Notes: generated by a model from the letters alone, not told the origin. Positions 43,365-55,799 are shown, numbered from the stretch's first letter. The stretch: DNA of 64,000 nt from Branchiostoma floridae (GCF_000003815.2 NC_049996.1:12651131-12715130), one strand, 5' to 3'. Made by a program: numbers and translations.

Positions 43365-46300
43365 TTATAGCTCCTCTTTTACTTCCTCTTTCTTGTCACT
43401 CTCTCCAGATTCCACCTCTTCCTTTGGTTGCTCTTGAGTCGGTTGCTCTTCCTTTTGTTGCTCTTCCTTTTGTTGCTCTTCCTTTTGTTGTTGTTCCTTT
43501 TGTTGTTGTTCCTCTAATTCCTTCTGTTTCCTCCTTTGTTCCCGTAGCTGCGGAGTGTCCCTCTGGCAGGTGAAGCCGTCCCCCACATACCCCATGGCGC
43601 AGGTGCACCTGTAGGACTCGCCTACGTTCTCACAGATGGCCTGAGGAGCACACTTGTTCAACCCCTTCACGCACTTGTCCAGATCTGGGAATAGTAAAAT
43701 ATGAAGAATACTTGCATGAATACAAGTCATTTGCATACACTATACATGAGCACGTCTTATTACAGAATTATGGAAGGTGAAGGGAAAGGAAGTAGATTTC
43801 AGAATTCCAGGTCATGAGGTCAATGGAAGGGGCTATCAATTCATAGGGAGCTATATTTTTTGTGATTCATATTTTCATGTTTTTTATAATGCAAGTCACA
43901 TTCACCATAGCTTGACAGGTTGTCATCAATGGTCACACTTCTAATCTGTGTAATAAAATAACTAAAAACAACCATTGCACAAGATACTCTAAATACATCA
44001 TGAAGGTATTATATTTCTAACATGTTTATCTTGCTGGAAGAAATGTTTAAAAGTTCATACAAATAAAAAGCACGACCAGGTACTTAATAAGTCTTTATTC
44101 TAGGTTTATAAACCACTATTCTCCATACCTTTGTAGCTCCTTTCTACTTTCTTTGGTTTCTTTTCCTTTGGTTTCTGCTTTTTGCTCTGTTGACCAGGTT
44201 TTAACTTCTCACAGGTATATCCATCCCCATCGTACCCAATCGCACATTCACACTCGTATCCATCGCCTGTGTTCTCACAGAGAGCCTTTGGGCTACACTT
44301 GTGAAGGCCTTTTGCACACTCATCAATATCTGTGGTAAAAACATTACAACAGGCAATGTTTACATGTCAACAATAACGTGTGTACCTGTTTTACACAGAT
44401 CCGTGAAGGTTTCTTGGTTGCTATCATTTTCGATGAAAGCATTTCTTTTAACTTAGCCATTTAGTGACCGAGAAATGTATGGTTAATGTTGGTTAAGTTG
44501 ACTTGATCATTTTGTAACTTGATTACATGGTACAAATACAGATGCAGATACATGTCCAGGTTTAACTAATGACTTTAGCTTTTTCTTTCCCTAGTACAAG
44601 AAACAACTGATACCATTTACTGTACATCTTGAAACTTTTGATGTGGTTTCATGTTCTCGCTTTGTACTCATGACACCACAAATATGCATTTCCAATGTAT
44701 CACTTCAATCTGCTTTTCATTAATTTTTGACAACAGTCGGCAAAAAGTCATATTACCTTGTGCGCTTTGCATGTTCCTATTATATGTATGAAGTTAGGGT
44801 AACACTAATGTGCCGTAGCCTTAGGGAGATACCCACTTGAAAAAGAATGCACTTTTGCTTACCCAGTTCACAGATGAAGGGATACTCCTCTCTACAGTGT
44901 ACGTCATCCCATGTCCCTGTGGAAAGAATGGAAGGGTGAATATAAAGGATGGAAGTCATCAATGTTCTCGTAGGCTAACAAGGTGTAGCCTGTTTCAGGC
45001 AACTTGTAGAATGGACCAGACTAAACTTGATATGTCTGGTGTGAAGGCTATGTCATCACACCGTGATTTTTTTTCTTCATTTTTTATAGCTTTCAACGAA
45101 CTTTTATCTGAATTCGAAGTTATCAAGTAAATTGCTATTTGTTATCAAGTGAAACAATACATTTCTGTTGCGAAATATCGCCACAGTCAGAGGACCTCAC
45201 AATGTTGTCTTGGTTCCCTCTCAACATCTGCTTGAAGATGTCCAACATCTTTTCATGGATTTCTTGCTTGAAGCAATAAAAACGTGGGTACGTTGATGTT
45301 TCTATAGTAGTGAGATTATGTTAAACTCTTTTCGTACCTTCCCCTCCCTCCCAGAACAGTGCGCAGGTCTCCCCGTTCCCGTTAGGAGACCCTGGGTACC
45401 AGTTCTTGTACATCTTCCTGGTCATGTTCGTCCCGTCACTCCACTGCCACACCCCGACGTCTCTATCCGGCTGGGAGGAGAATAAACACACAAGAACAAA
45501 GTATCAAGACAATGCCACACATATCTGTCCTTCTCTGGCAATCATCAGGCCTACGTCACATTTCCAAACCCGGGGCCCGGCCGGGCAGCTTTCGGGAACG
45601 AAAAGTATGACATCAAACTATACAAGACGTGAAGAGACTAGTCTTTGGCATTGTTTGTGTATATTTTACGTATATGTTTCTACTTTTCTCTTCCAAAAAC
45701 AGTTCGAAAATGTGACGTTAGGCTTCGTCGGAACCAAGTCATCTATAGTCACAGTGGTCGGCCAGGAGGCCCACTTTTCGTCTGCACCAGCCGACTACGA
45801 GTCTAATGTTTGAGAAATTAACCCCCAGAAATTCATGTTCTATCCGAGGAGCGAATTGTAGCAAGAACAGGATGTTTTCTAGGCTACTGACCTGACACTG
45901 GCTATAACCAGATGCTATGTTTTCATATCATATTTAGCCTTTGCATCGCAACTTGGCCGATTGTAACTGCTTGACAAATATATGAAATGCATCAAAGTCG
46001 CTCTAAGTTTTCGTCAAGGATAGTGATAATCAATCATGATGGGAAAGGCTCATTACAAACGTAATACACTACGGACAAGAATATATGTTGGCAAAATCAA
46101 ATTGATACGTTTTTTTTATTTCTCCAATGGACATTGACAAGATTTTGTGACGCTTTCACGTGAAACAATGAAATCTTGTAACCCATTTGGAATTAGACTC
46201 GACTATCAGAACTCATACGTACATTTGAGATGTCTTGTAGTCCTATCCACACGTCACGATCCCCGATCAGCTTCCAAACGAAATCGTTTTCTTCCTTGCT

Positions 46301-47268
46301 GGTTATTTTTACGGGCATGGCTTCTTGGTGGAAGTACTCCCTACACAGGTACTCTGCCATGATCCACTGTGTTGGAGACTTCACCAACTGGTAACAGCTG
46401 CCGCCTCCCTGGGTCCAGTCGCCTTCTTCTGGACACAGATCTGTTTATAATGGTAGGGATAATGTTAGGTCCTGAAAACGGGTTGTTTGTTTCGCGTTGA
46501 CCAGTACATGTATAAACCTAGCCCCGGGGTAAGGACCTTCGGGAGCGGACCAAAGCTGGACTCCGTGCTACAGTAAACCACCTCTAGGCGTAACATACCA
46601 GATTTGTATGAAGTACAAGCTAGGTAAAGCCGAACCGTTGCAATGTTTGATCCACTTACACCGAGATGCGGACCCCTGCTCTTTGATTCCTCAAACTCGG
46701 ACTTTTGTGCGGGCGTCTTTAGCCGAAGTTGGATACTCATTTTCACTGATTCTGTCCCTTCATTCGGTCGTTATAGGAACCGGCCATGAATTATGGCACC
46801 GTATACACCTCAGGGCGGGTCATTAACCCGTATTCAGACCTAGAAACAGACTCTTGATCCATAGATGATCATAGGTATTCGTTACGTAGGTTAATCTTTG
46901 ACTTTTTCGTAGGGTACTTCATTTGTATCTACTTAATCCATCAAGTTGCTGGTATGATTTTTGTTGCAGTAGGCCTTACGAACTTCACGAAAGTGAAAGT
47001 CGCTCCTTTTGTTGTGTCAGTGAAAATTCGATGTTTATTCATGAAAGATAGCATTAGGGGAGGGCAAAGTTCCTACCCTAGACCAATGCCCACCCAGCCA
47101 AAAGTGTTATATAACTTGGCGAAGATAACGATCGTGCTAATTGGTGTAACCTTTCCGCACAGGTGTCCTGTCCTTGTCGGACCAGTGGGCGGACCAACCG
47201 GTCTGAAGCAGACACAGGGTCGTCACGAGGAGCGCCACCTGGCGTACGAGCAATCTTTGTGCAGACAT
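43365..47268 (-). CDS. Secreted C-type lectin-like protein with two EGF domains
   Basis: Coding exons in transcript order: 47268-47151, 46440-46223, 45470-45338, 44916-44863, 44329-44129, 43684-43365. Total 1044 nt, 347 aa, phases consistent. Residues 1-27 form a signal peptide (MSAQRLLVRQVALLVTTLCL, then LQTGWSA). A C-type lectin domain spans about 42-174: CPEEGDW, CYQ, WIGL, WQWSDG, a NWYPGSPNGNGETC loop, TWDDVHC and FICEL. The Ca2+/sugar loop reads SPN where mannose- or galactose-binding lectins have EPN or QPD, so sugar specificity is uncertain. One NMT sequon is present. A calcium-binding type EGF (DIDEC start) is followed by a Lys-rich linker. A second, paralogous EGF (DLDKC) leads into a QQQKEEQQKEE-type tail ending EVKEEL. 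A 5' untranslated exon may end at 47985. I cannot name an orthologue. Confidence 0.85.
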
Positions 47269-49038
47269 TTTGGTCTGGAAAAAAGAAGACATACTAAAGA
47301 TATAAACTAAAGCGTCATAGATCTAAATATGATGTTATCATAGTTTATTTCAACCGTTGTTTAAGCCGGTCAGAAAATATAGAATGATTTTTGTGTTTCT
47401 TGTAACGATAATCAATCAAAAAATGTTCGTCGTGTCTTTCCGAATTGTACCTTACATGTACGTCAAAGGCTACATGTACAACATACAGGTACCACACGGA
47501 TTTTCTTGTTTATTATGCAAATACTAACCCTGATGTGTTCACTTCCGGGTTCCGCACGTTAAAACCAAGGACGTTATGATCGAAAAGAAATCACGTCACA
47601 TTTCTGTGCTGATTTTGCTTAACTTAATTAGATATGCGTATAAAGTTTCATTAAAACTGTAGTGCGAATATTTTCCAGATACAGCTTTATACAAGTGAAA
47701 TCGGGCATAGAAAGTTCACTAGACTGTTTTGGTAATCAGCTTTTCGACGGGTGTATGTTGAAATGGCTAAGTATGCGAATTCCAATTCAGCGATTTTACT
47801 GTACATACTACTACTACAAATGTAGTAACTCTCAAGAGCTTGCCGTGTGAGAGTAGCGATCTAACAGTGGAAAAGTTTCATATCATCATTGTCGTTACTT
47901 ATATACATATAAACATCAATGTCTTGATAGGATATATTAACGCTGACGTGTTCTAATAACAAAATGTAAACACAGCAGTCTTACCTATAAAGTTGGGCAC
48001 AAGACGTTCCTCACTTCCGGGTTGGCAAAGTTTGACCAAAATCAATGTAAAAGTGACTCTTTTTCCTTAGATTTCACCAAAACAGTGAGACATGTGGTCC
48101 TATGTCCACCAACACCGATAGAACTGTAGAACTTCTGTTGGGGGAACTACTACAAGATCGACCTATTTGTGGTTCTCGTGTTGTCCAATAGGGAGAGACC
48201 ACGGCACAGTGTTTTAGTGACACCTGGATGATTGCCAACTTCGAGGGCAGCAAACGCAGAAATGGACGGAAAGGGGTGAGCTTTATCAAAAATGAAAATT
48301 GTGAAATTATTTTCGAATTATTTCTATTCGCTAAAATGGCTATTATAGTAGTTGGGACATTCACTCATTTGGTGATTTGTTTTGGCAATTGAAGAAGTTA
48401 ACATCTTCCGTATGCGTTTTGTTGCCCTCGTTGTGAAGACAACTTTCTGGACATATAGCAGGTGTTTTAGTGGTAGCCTCAATTTACAGACTTCGTGTCG
48501 TGTCATTTGTAAGCCCCGGAAATTAAGGAAATTCACTTCGACTGTTTTTGGTTGTGTCTTCGTGCATGTGTTTGCACCTACAATTCATGATGTTCTTGGT
48601 GGATGCGGATATTGATATGTGGGCAGTTGTTAAGGTTCTGAAGAAGACACACACTTCTGAAAGTAGTATGATATAGTCCATGGACAAACAGCTATGAGTA
48701 GGAGATAGCTGGGATTGGAAAAAAGGGCAAGGGGGGTCACTAATATCTACGTCTACGGCTATAGCATCACGAAATTCACTGAGGTATGGGGATTTTCTAT
48801 TTCATCTTATTGCTTGGTGTTAAGCGAAATCACATACGTAACATTACTAAAAGGTGAATATGACCACCTTACTCTTTTTGCCCCGTTTACAACAGCCCTG
48901 ACAATAACCAGTCTGGGCAGTTTGCTATGGATGCCTAGTCGTATCTTTAAATGACACCTGTTGTGTAGAGAGAACGCCACCTAACGAACCACCTGTTAAT
49001 TACAGGTCTAGGCTGCAACAGAAAAAGAGAGAGACAGA

Positions 49039-49081
<43 letters not shown>

Positions 49082-51011
49082 GGGAAGGAAAGAGATAGAA
49101 GGGACGAAAGAAAGATAGAGAGATGCGTTTTGATCGTATGTGGAATTAGAAGTTTTGACAAATTCCCTTTCGGCAAAAACTGTCAATGAAGAAGTTTGGA
49201 AATTCTGAGTCAAGCAAATTGAATGTTGGACTAGCGTTACTTCCAGCTGTACATAAAAAGTCTACATGAGCGATCGAATAAACATCCATAGTGACTAAAA
49301 GGTGGGGGTTGTGTTAACATTTTGAATGGACTCGCCCCAAAAACTCTTCTATGGCCCTTTGACACAGGGCAACGAGATTAGACAAGTCATTCTCGTCCTA
49401 TTACACTGGGACCTTACACCGTCTTCTCGGGTTTCATCTGTACTGTGTGGACACTTTGACTTCAAGGAGTGGGTTATTATTACCTCCCAGTTGTTTGGAT
49501 TTTCTCCATCCACACACATGTTCTGAGTATTGGTTTGCCTCTCAGTTTTGTACAGTAACTTTTTGGACCACAGTGTTCGATTGGCCTTAAGAAAAAATCA
49601 TTACTCTGAAATCCACAAATTGTAAAGAAAGGACTCTAATTGTTAGGCATATGTATATAGTAAAATGTATGGAAATGATAACAAAGCCATCAACAAAATA
49701 ATACTCTACTCTAAAACTATGAGTTTGAGAATATGGAGGTTCTTAATTGTGAATTGGTATATAGTGTATGCAAGGGTATTACATAATGTCCTTGGTGTAT
49801 GTTAAGCGTTTCAAGTTTCTCTTCTGCTTTTGCAAGTGCGCTTTGTACAATGACCTATTTCACTAGTTAGCGAATGTTTGCACGTGAAAGACAACAAAGC
49901 TTACACCTTTATTGCGCGTACAGCTGGTTTGAATTGTCACAACTAAATCACAATGATCTAAAAACTACCACTAATATATCCGGTTGCAATCTGTTCAAAA
50001 GATATATCGTGGTTAAACAGCTGTACATTGAAATAGGGGAATAGTTGAAAAGCCTACCTAGTAAGGTTATACCCTTACAACATAAAGCATGAAACTCTAG
50101 AAGGGTCGCACCAAAATATTTCGGGGAGCAAAACTTCATATGACTGTGGTTAAAAGAAGGGAACGACAAGGAAAACCAAACTCTGTAATTCAAAATAGAG
50201 AGGAAAATAAGAAATGTATTAAGGGCTTTTGAACAAACTTAAGGTAAGACGAAGAGGGCCATAGCGTCTCAAGTATTGAACTGTAACTCGACGCCTTACA
50301 TAACATGGGAGAATGTCTTCAGTTCACCTCATGTGTCTTAAGTACACACTCAGGTGTTTGGTTGGAAGAATTAGGGTCACTGCCCGTCAAAGCCCCCATA
50401 CAGTCCTTCTCGTGCTGTTACCACGCACCGGGACCCCCTCATTGAGCCTCAGTGGCGTGAACTACAATATGTGTTAGACAAGGAAGGTGGCACCGGACAA
50501 ATTGACTTAACTCCCTGGCAACTTTGTTTCATTCTCTCGTCTGCAAACAAGATTGACTGACGTTATTATTGTCACAAAGGTGTTCCAGCGGACCATTGAA
50601 AGCGCCGGAGGTCATTTGACTCGCCGGTACGAGTGTTCTGCTTCGACGACAGTGGAGAAAGAATGCAAGACTTGTACGGAACATTTCGTCCAAGCTGGAC
50701 TTACTTTGGAGACCGCGAAGGTAAAGGTTCTTCCGTAGCCTTCTGAGACTAAAGGGGTAGTTGATTGTTACCCCATCTTTACACCTGGGTGGAGGCTTCG
50801 AGGAAGGAAACTCTTTTTAAGTGTCTTTCCCAAGGAACTTCGACGGCAACGTCTAGCCAGGAATGCCAAAAATCGGACCAGTGACTTCTCGATGTTATGT
50901 CCGCTAGGCATGATCACTCTTCCATTTGACGTATTTGGGGGACGTGTATGTGCATATCTATCAACCGAGAACAACTCTATTCAAGTGGGACAATACAGGT
51001 GAGATAACATC
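47269..51011. other. Spacer upstream of the lectin/EGF gene
   Basis: Holds the promoter and probable 5' untranslated exon of the lectin/EGF gene (a good donor on the minus strand just left of 47985). A GA microsatellite is listed separately. The rest is AT-rich and I see no supported gene. A 61-codon frame at 50553-50738 that runs past a GTAAAG donor-like site cannot be joined in frame to the gene at 51012. Confidence 0.45.
49020..49086. repeat. GA microsatellite
   Basis: Run of GA dinucleotides with few interruptions, about 60 bp long. Confidence 0.9.
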
Positions 51012-51815
51012 ATGGATAATTCGGTGCGAAAATTAGCCAGAACCATGGACAGGGACAGACGGAAGTCTGCGAGGAAGCCAAGAGTGGTCGGAGCTTCTCC
51101 TCACTTCAAAGAGATATTGTCTTTGCCAAGCATAGGATCGAATCAGAAAACGGACGTGTTTCGCCCGAGTGCCCAAGGTGACACAAAGGTGCACCGTCCA
51201 ATCTTCTCAGGGACGTCTGAAGTAAAGATGGCGGCGGCTCCCCGTTTCCGTGGCAACCGTGCAAAAACCGCCGTATCGTCTGCAACTGAGGAAGTCATGG
51301 CGAGAAGACGGGGCCTCAATGGTATACCTGAGAGGAGAACGGTAGAATATTACTTTAGAGGTTACCGCGAAAGACTTCCTGTGGTATCGTTTGACTCAGC
51401 TGGTAATACAAGAAGAAATGACAACAAAGTAAACGTACGGAGGGCTAAGCCTGACGCAAGACCGACCCATAGCACTGTTCACTGCTTCAGTCGCAAAGAC
51501 CCCCCACCGCCGCCCGATTCTGACAAAAAAGACCCCGTAGCAACGGTCAGTGATCGTTTCGCCGCACTGGACTTGGACAGCAGGGCCTTAAGACTGGCCA
51601 GAGAGAGAAGAGAGAGTCTTGAGTTGAGTAAGAGTATCACGAGTCTTCAAGATACAATTACAGACATGCTGTCCGACATGAAGGGAAGGGATGGACTGTA
51701 CGAAGGGTTTGGACTGAGAAGACAGAGTGCGCCTCAGATCATGTTAACTAGTTATGCGGACAGAGAAATCGAAGAGAGCGTGATAGAGGAAAACTATATT
51801 CTTCCAAAAGAATGA
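51012..51815 (+). CDS. Uncharacterised 267-aa basic protein, single exon
   Basis: Uninterrupted 268-codon frame with GC-rich third positions unlike its AT-rich surroundings, and a good start context (ATCATGG). I recognise no family. The N-terminal half is strongly basic (MDRDRRKSARKPR and later RRRGLNG, RRAKP). A proline run (DPPPPPDS) sits near residue 160. Residues about 178-225 look helical and charged (DRFAALDLDSRALRLARERR onward) and could form a short coiled coil. The C-terminus is acidic (EIEESVIEENYILPKE). There is no signal peptide or membrane segment. It may be an intronless gene or the last exon of a longer one, since TACAG lies just upstream as a weak acceptor. Joining to the frame at 50553-50738 hits a stop. 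Confidence 0.6.
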   Translation: MDNSVRKLARTMDRDRRKSARKPRVVGASPHFKEILSLPSIGSNQKTDVFRPSAQGDTKVHRPIFSGTSEVKMAAAPRFRGNRAKTAVSSATEEVMARRRGLNGIPERRTVEYYFRGYRERLPVVSFDSAGNTRRNDNKVNVRRAKPDARPTHSTVHCFSRKDPPPPPDSDKKDPVATVSDRFAALDLDSRALRLARERRESLELSKSITSLQDTITDMLSDMKGRDGLYEGFGLRRQSAPQIMLTSYADREIEESVIEENYILPKE

Positions 51816-52715
51816 AAGAGTTCTACTTGTGCTTAGTAAATTGGAAATATATCACTTCTCTGTAAGCATACACTACTAATGTGTATGAATGCGAACTTGA
51901 TGTGAATTTGTTGGAAAAACCATTAGTAATGTAATGTGACTACAGTTGGAAATAGGGGAAGAGTTATTTTATCTGACCTGAGTGGAGTGGAGTGGAATGA
52001 TGGACACTTGACAGAGTAACTGAAGAAGGAACATTTGTTTGTCTCGGACAGAGTAAAGTTGTCCCTGGCATATAGGTAAAGAGGTAGTGAAATGTTGCAA
52101 AGCATTTTGCACTTTATACAGAATCAAAAGAGAAACAAGTACTTAAGTCTCTCCTGCAACATATTGTTCAATGTTTGCCTCAATGTAAAAGTAACGTTTA
52201 TGTGACTGTGGCGCTCTCTAGCAGACCTTCTGGGTACTGCACCTGTGCGATCGTGGGTATCTTGACTCAGTCATGGGGTTGTGAAGAGAATTAATTACCT
52301 GCAAGATAGCTGTGCTATCAGCAGAGAACGGAAGTAAACGTGCGTAATAAAACGCCTGTGACAAACTCCTGCTCCTATCTGTGTTTTCATCTTCGCCAGA
52401 ATGACGTCAATAGAGATATTAATTATCAAGCTAATTTTCTGCATCTAAAATCTTTCTTGCTACGTAATTCATTCAACATACGTCAAAAAGCGTGATAAGC
52501 GTTTCTCGCATGTCGCGCAGAGTTTATTTGCCTGTCGCTTGCCTTTGATGGGCGGTCAAGCGGGCACATATACGTCATATGTGGCCTTTTACGGCATTGC
52601 GTGCATCAACGAGTAAATGTGTTTTCAAACTGTCGTCATTCGAACTCATCATACGTGCGTGCGAACTCTTACATCTTGCAAGCTGGAGTACAAATGTTGT
52701 GTGTTTTTGTGGCGT

Positions 52716-52880
52716 CGTGTGTGGTGTAACTGTTAGAGCGTTCGGCTCGGAATCTTGAGGTCCCGAGTTCGATTCTAGTTAGTCTAATAGGTAAGGCATT
52801 TTACACGGCTTCCTCACTTCACCCAGGTGTAAAAATGGGTACCTGACTTCGGTTTGGGACGTAAAAGGAAAAGACTATCT
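52716..52880 (+). mobile_element. tRNA-derived SINE
   Basis: The tRNA-like head has TGGTGTAACTGTTAGAGCG (A-box-like, about 52722-52740) and GAGTTCGATTC (B-box, 52765-52775). The body contains CACCCAGGTGTAAAAATGGG followed by TACCTGACTTCGG, a motif style I associate with SINEs of marine invertebrates. Confidence 0.7.
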
Positions 52881-53024
52881 TTATTTTCTATCTGTACTGT
52901 GTATGTGGCACTGTTAATATAAGTTACTAACTTGAGTGCAGTGCCACCTGGTCCTTGTCCAAAACCAAATAGAAAAAAAAAAACTTTTGTGGATTCTCTT
53001 GTTGTGTGCTGATTGTAACTGTAA

Positions 53025-53230
53025 ATACCGTTAAGTTCGCGAGGGTTTGAATTTTGATTTCGCGGTAGGCAGGAAATGGAGTGTTTGCGGTGGTTTGAAA
53101 TTCGCGTTTGGAGCAGTTTGGTAGACAGGCAGATCTAGAAGACAGAACATGCATTTTTCGTGGTGGTTGTAGGTTCGCGGTAAAGATGACACCGCGAATA
53201 TAAACCACCGCGAAAATCTCGACATTCTAA
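53025..53230. repeat. Degraded MITE related to 15659-15845
   Basis: CTGTAAATACCGTTAAGTTC, GATTTCGCGGTAGG, GTTCGCGGTAAAG and ACCGCGAATATAAACCACCG follow the block order of the TACTGTAAATGCA element. The right terminus has decayed. Confidence 0.55.
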
Positions 53231-53589
53231 TTGTTTGGTCTGTTCAATATCGATATCTTACAATAACCAATCATGGTTGAAGGGTCCTGTTTGATGCAAG
53301 GACTTTGACCAGTATATGAAAGGGAAAATGATGGCATTACAAAATACAAAACCATAAATAACGACACAATTGTCTGAATATTGTAGCTATAGATCAACAA
53401 TACAATGGGCATTCTTGTATCTTGAAGGCACTGAAGGTATGTATGGCCTATATGGAAGTAAATTTTGAATGTATCATCTAGCAAGTCTTCATCAAGCATC
53501 CTGCTGTTTTTAGCTTTAATGCAGTAGAATGGTGAAATCATAATCTATCGCGGAGAGTTCAACTTTTTTTGGCGTTATCGACTGAGAAC

Positions 53590-53760
53590 GAATTAGCCGA
53601 TGACGCCCGAACTCGACCGCCAACCAATGAGAGCGCGGGATTTCCTGGCAATGACGTCATCAGGTGAACCTGTGATGGAGGGACGAACCACTGCACGTCC
53701 GGATGAAGTATCGCGAGAGTACCGCTTATCTCCAAGCAGATGTTGTGAGTGAAAGAATTG
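53590..53760 (+). promoter_or_regulatory. Promoter-like CpG-rich segment
   Basis: Contains a CCAAT box (53624-53628, ACCAATGAGAGCG context), a perfect CRE TGACGTCA (53652-53659) and TATCGCGAGAGTA (near 53709), in otherwise AT-rich surroundings. GATGTT followed by GTGAGTG near 53744 could be the donor of an untranslated first exon. Which gene it would serve is unknown. The unit CTCCAAGCAGATGTTG at 53730-53745 matches the minisatellite at 56500. Confidence 0.4.
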
Positions 53761-54050
53761 GTAGCGTTTTCTGGGTGTTTTACACGGTATGGACGAGTAG
53801 GTCAGGACACCGGGTTTGTTTGATAGTAAAACGGGACGGTGAGAGAAGAAGTTAATGGTTTTACTTTATACCATCTGCTTGATATTCAGTCTGTTACATA
53901 TCATTGCAAGGCCAAAGGGACAGTGCATTTCATGCAAAGGATGGGTACCGTTTAATAAGGAACACAGCGCAGATTTTAAGACATAAAGGAGTGAAAGACG
54001 GAGACACGGAGGAAACAAAGAAGGGACGCAGAAGTGGAACAAAAGTAGGA

Positions 54051-54228
54051 TGTGTTTGTGTGTGTTTGTGCGTGTGTGCGTGTGTGTTTGTGTGTGTGTG
54101 CGCGCGTGTGTTTGTGTGTATGTGTGTGTGCGTGTGTTTGTGTGTGCGTGTGCGTGTGTGCGTTTGTGTTTGTGTGTGCGTGTTTGTGTGTGCGTATGCG
54201 TGTGTGTGTGTGCGCGCGCGCGTGTGTA
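54051..54228. repeat. TG/CG alternating tract
   Basis: About 178 bp of TGTG with CG and TTTG interruptions, including GCGCGCGCGCGTGTG near the right end. Alternating purine-pyrimidine sequence of this kind can adopt Z-DNA. Confidence 0.9.
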
Positions 54229-54680
54229 TTAATGTCGTGTATCGTTGTGATTGAAAACGTCGGTAGTTTCCTTATGTTTGCTTTTCCCATGTTTGCCTTG
54301 CCTTTTCTACGTCTGCCCTTGTTTTATTTTCCGCACCCCTCCCCGTACAATCCATTCCGAACCACCCCTTATGTTCTGTTATACACATGCTATCTACCAG
54401 CGCTAGGTCAGAGGGAGCCATCCTTATCTGCTAAACCCAAAGTAAAGTAGCTGACTCCGACAGATTTCTCCGGCATTATGGACTCATGGCGAGGCCTGAC
54501 GGACTGGATAACTAGTGCATGGGCAGACAGGAGAGAGGCAGAACCGTGAAGACAGAGTGGTTATATCTCTGGCCTATATCCAATCAGATGTAGGGTTTCA
54601 CATTCATATCTCCATGAAAAATGGAGGTAGGGATTCATATTTATATCTCCATGAAAAATAAAGTTATACATACATACATT

Positions 54681-54748
54681 ATCTCTGTCCCCATCTCTCT
54701 CTCTCTCTCCGTCTTTCCGTCTCTCTCTCTCTCTCACACACACACACA

Positions 54749-54783
<35 letters not shown>

Positions 54784-54788
54784 TCTTT
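54681..54788. repeat. CT microsatellite
   Basis: CT-rich tract with a short internal CACACACACACA stretch. Confidence 0.9.
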
Positions 54789-55013
54789 ATCTTTTATTGA
54801 AAATGCTGTTGGCAGACATTTGTTTTTTATTGACAAATTTCAAAAGACTGACGAAACAATCGAAACGATCCACGAGTATAAATTCTGACTCTCGCCGGTG
54901 TTTCGCGGTTGTCTTGAACAGTGACGTTTCTGAGCTAGGGAGAGAGTGTTGTCCAGTTATCCTAACTTAGCTCGGTGCCCAGAAGTGCTCCTCTAATTTG
55001 GCCTTGCAGATGC

Positions 55014-55080
55014 TCACACACACAGACACACACATACATACACACACACATGCACGCGCGCGCACACACACACACACACG

Positions 55081-55111
<31 letters not shown>

Positions 55112-55123
55112 ACACACACACTG

Positions 55124-55182
<59 letters not shown>

Positions 55183-55198
55183 CACACACACACACAAA
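55014..55198. repeat. CA microsatellite
   Basis: About 185 bp of CA dinucleotides with few interruptions and a central CGCGCGCG block. On the plus strand it is complementary to the TG tract at 54051-54228. Confidence 0.9.
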
Positions 55199-55799
55199 CA
55201 GTACCGATATCACAGCGACCCATGATAAAATGAGTGCTCTGTCCCCTTTTGATTTCTAGTGATAGCTGCACAATTCGATTCTACATGTATGTGTGTCAAA
55301 GAGGACTAGTCAACGGGGGAGAGTTGGTTCCACTTGAAACGTGTTGGAGAGTTGCCATCTCAAGACAAATATCTAAAGTCTTAAGTATACATTTACTGTC
55401 ACTAATGCCGGAGCTGGCTTCCCTAACTTCTTGACACTACAGGGGACATTCCGTTAAACTTAAAGCGCAGGAGGCGGTAGAATTCAAGAAAAAGCGAAAC
55501 CGAACGAAAAATTGTTTTGAAGTATAAACTAAAAGTTTTTTATCATTTGATAAAGCCTTGTTGCTATAAACCATGAGTATTTCGGATCTGACAAAAAAGT
55601 TACGAAGATTGCATGTATTGTGGCTATTGTCATTGTACCAGGCTATTGTAGACGGCATTTGAAGCAGATATTTGTTCAAAGCTCGTTTTGTTGTAGATCT
55701 TGTGGTAGTCCCTCTTGAAAGCTGTATGGAGGGAGTAAAAAAAACAACAAGGTATATTGACATAACAAAAATCAAGCGTTTAAAAGATTCAGCTAAAAT

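Larger units (their letters stand above)
51816..53580. other. Gene-poor spacer with SINE and MITE relic
   Basis: No coding region is supported. It contains a tRNA-derived SINE (52716-52880) and a degraded MITE (53025-53230), both listed separately. Confidence 0.5.

Noticed and set aside
50553-50738. Possible upstream exon of the 51012 gene
   Set aside because: Joining at the GTAAAG donor to the weak acceptor before 51001 reads into a TAA within three codons.
51960-52010. GAGTGGAGTGGAGTGG as another copy of the AGAGT element
   Set aside because: Only the short tandem run is similar. The unique flank shared by 35686 and 37506 is absent.
52716-52790. Genuine tRNA gene
   Set aside because: A and B boxes are present but the anticodon and acceptor arms do not pair, and a SINE-type body follows.
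54051-55225. Frames encoding Cys-Val or His-Thr repeats
   Set aside because: Translations of TG and CA microsatellites, not genes.
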